From the NCBI GenBank assembly GCA_015489295.1, contig WGAB01000237.1:1-15972 (forward strand): DNA of 15,972 nt, given 5' to 3'. Made by a program: the position numbers and the translations under genes. Of the stretch, positions 14,824 through 15,972 are shown piece after piece (within the stretch, counting starts at the first letter, position 1; each line of letters begins with the position of its first letter). Origin of the DNA: Caldifarciminota bacterium. GTDB taxonomy: Bacteria > WOR-3 > Hydrothermia > WGAB01. The notes beneath the pieces were generated by a model, which had not been told where the DNA came from, did no database searches, and saw only the letters and a program-made list of their open reading frames with translations.

Positions 14824-15289
14824 CGGAAGCCTCCTCGTTTTCGGGCACCTGGAGGACGATCCGGCGGCCCTTGGGCAACTGGTTCTTCAAACGGCCCGCC
14901 CGGTACAGGCCCGAGCCCAGGGCATCGGCTCCGTACATCACGATCACCTGGCCGTCCTCCACGCCTTCCTGGGGCCCGAGGTGGACATCCAGGCCCTGCA
15001 CATAGGCCAGCATCTGGTCTTGGGTCAGGTGCACCACATTGCGCCTGGCGTAGCGCCCAAAGAGCTGGATGGCAGCGGTGGTGAGTTTGACCGTGCGGTC
15101 GCGCTCAAAGTAACGGGCGAAGCGCAGCCCCTTGCGTTTGAAGGTTCGGATGGGCAAATCGGCCGCCTCCTTCGAAAGGATCCAGAGGTCGCCCGCATCG
15201 TAAAACGCATACGCCTGGAACACCTCCGGCGGAATGCCGAAGCGCTGTTCCAGGTATCGCAACACGAACCGCACCTTTTCGTGGCTCAT
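14816..15289 (-). CDS. Stand-alone PUA-type RNA-binding protein, RsmF C-terminus-like
   Basis: A 157-residue basic protein. The C-terminal half has the pattern of the PUA domain at the end of RsmF/NOL1-type rRNA m5C methyltransferases: YVQGLDVHLG (96-105), GQVIVMYGADALGSGLYRAG (113-132) and RLKNQLPKGRRI (133-144). No methyltransferase domain, SAM motif or catalytic Cys is present, so it is not a truncated enzyme unless that part lies elsewhere. The N-terminal half (RYLEQRFGIPPEVF, DLWILSKEAADLPIRTFKR) may be a second small domain, as in Nip7-like proteins. It likely binds RNA, perhaps rRNA or tRNA; the target is unknown. Its ATG overlaps the sfsA stop (ATGA) and its end overlaps the FemAB-like gene. 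Confidence 0.8.
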   Translation of the reverse strand: MSHEKVRFVLRYLEQRFGIPPEVFQAYAFYDAGDLWILSKEAADLPIRTFKRKGLRFARYFERDRTVKLTTAAIQLFGRYARRNVVHLTQDQMLAYVQGLDVHLGPQEGVEDGQVIVMYGADALGSGLYRAGRLKNQLPKGRRIVLQVPENEEASGG

Positions 15290-15972
15290 GGAATCCGAAC
15301 GGGGATCTCCTGTTCCACCCAGAGCTCCCGGGGTGTCACCCGCAGCCGTACAGCCCGTAATTCTACACCGGCGGCCACAGCCTGCTGCAGGACCTCGCAG
15401 AACCGGGGGTCCACCTCGCAGTAGGGCCGCAGGTATCGGGCATCGGGCCGCTGCACCACCCAGAGCACCATGGCCCGGGTATGGCGATCCAGAAAGTCCT
15501 TGAGTTCCAGAAGATGCCGGGCACCGCGGGTGGTGGGCACATCGGGGAACAACGCCGTGCCCTCCCGAACTAAGGTACAGGACTTGGTTTCCAGGAGCAG
15601 CAGCCCACGGCGGGGGTGTTCCAGCAGAAAATCCAGGCGAGACCGGCCGAAGGCGTGCTCCGCTTTGCGGATCCGATACCCCTTCAGGAAGGGAAACCAG
15701 CCGTGGTCCAGGCCGAAGGTCAGTACCCGGTTGGGCACCCGGGAATCCACGGAGGCCAGGAAACCCTCCAGCTGCACGCCCACCAGGTCAAAGGCGGTGC
15801 GGCGGGGACCGGCGGCGGGCTTTCGGTCCAGGAGCACCCGACGGCCGGGCGTGAACAGTTCTTCGAGCCGTGAGGGATTGGGCACATAGGCCCGGTAGGA
15901 GGTGCCGGAAACCCGAACCCGGGCGGCAAAACGGTTCAGCCGCGCTTCAAATTCGCCCCATTGGGGATCAAC
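15286..15972 (-). CDS. sfsA: SfsA family protein, 5' end outside the window
   Basis: At least 229 residues, open to the window edge and lacking a start codon within it, so N-terminally partial by a few residues. The reading RLNRFAARVRV...AYVPNPSRLEELFTPG is the usual SfsA N-terminus. VGVQLEGFLASVDSRVPN, the nuclease-fold segment RSRLDFLLE, LLETKSCTLV, ALFPDVPTTRGARHL and the C-terminal AAGVELRAVRL complete the family signature. SfsA is a PD-(D/E)XK-like DNA-binding protein first found as a regulator of sugar fermentation in E. coli; its true biochemical role is unsettled. The Asp of RLDF and the Glu-X-Lys of ETKS keep the nuclease-like triad. It heads a chain with the PUA and FemAB-like genes. 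Confidence 0.95.
   Translation of the reverse strand, partial: VDPQWGEFEARLNRFAARVRVSGTSYRAYVPNPSRLEELFTPGRRVLLDRKPAAGPRRTAFDLVGVQLEGFLASVDSRVPNRVLTFGLDHGWFPFLKGYRIRKAEHAFGRSRLDFLLEHPRRGLLLLETKSCTLVREGTALFPDVPTTRGARHLLELKDFLDRHTRAMVLWVVQRPDARYLRPYCEVDPRFCEVLQQAVAAGVELRAVRLRVTPRELWVEQEIPVRIP

Overview
The window is GC-rich, densely packed bacterial DNA with almost no intergenic space. An Obg GTPase and an Mfd repair translocase mark it as bacterial. A lipoprotein with a clear lipobox, followed by a likely beta-barrel protein, points to a diderm cell. Several Fe-S or oxygen-sensitive-looking proteins and a purine-catabolism-type operon suggest an anaerobic or low-oxygen lifestyle. I cannot name the lineage from sequence alone. 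No RNA genes, CRISPR arrays or insertion sequences were seen, and no stretch over 300 bases lacks a gene.

Layout. (1) Bases 1-396: the 5' part of a MidA/NDUFAF7-type methyltransferase on the minus strand. Its reading sense appears to flip at about base 80-100, which looks like an inverted join. (2) 444-7766, plus strand: a probable five-gene operon with gaps of 4 bases or less, made of a repeat-built lipoprotein, a probable outer-membrane barrel, obg, a small HEAT-repeat protein and mfd. (3) 7821-12757, plus strand: an overlapping catabolic operon of an allantoinase/hydantoinase-like enzyme (hydA), ssnA, a PreA-like dihydroorotate-dehydrogenase-fold Fe-S protein, and ygeY. A folK gene overlaps its end. 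(4) 13242-15972, minus strand: an Rrf2-type regulator that may bind an Fe-S cluster, then (upstream of it) a FemAB-like acyltransferase, a stand-alone RsmF-type PUA protein and sfsA, which runs off the window. The last three form an overlapping chain.

How the genes work together. The hydA-ssnA-preA-ygeY set is the most distinctive content. SsnA and YgeY are marker families of the selenium-dependent molybdenum hydroxylase / anaerobic purine (urate) breakdown gene set known from E. coli (yge locus) and gut anaerobes. Here the genes are translationally coupled (ATGA or 14-base overlaps) and have a candidate promoter just upstream. The PreA-like member keeps the FMN-barrel signature and two 4Fe-4S motifs. 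It lacks the active-site Cys-Pro-His loop of true PreA, so its chemistry may differ. Typical partners (YgfK, YgeW, YgeX/DpaL, xanthine dehydrogenase) are not in the window.

The lipoprotein/barrel pair has no recognised function. The lipoprotein seems to consist of about four related beta-rich units of roughly 130 residues each.
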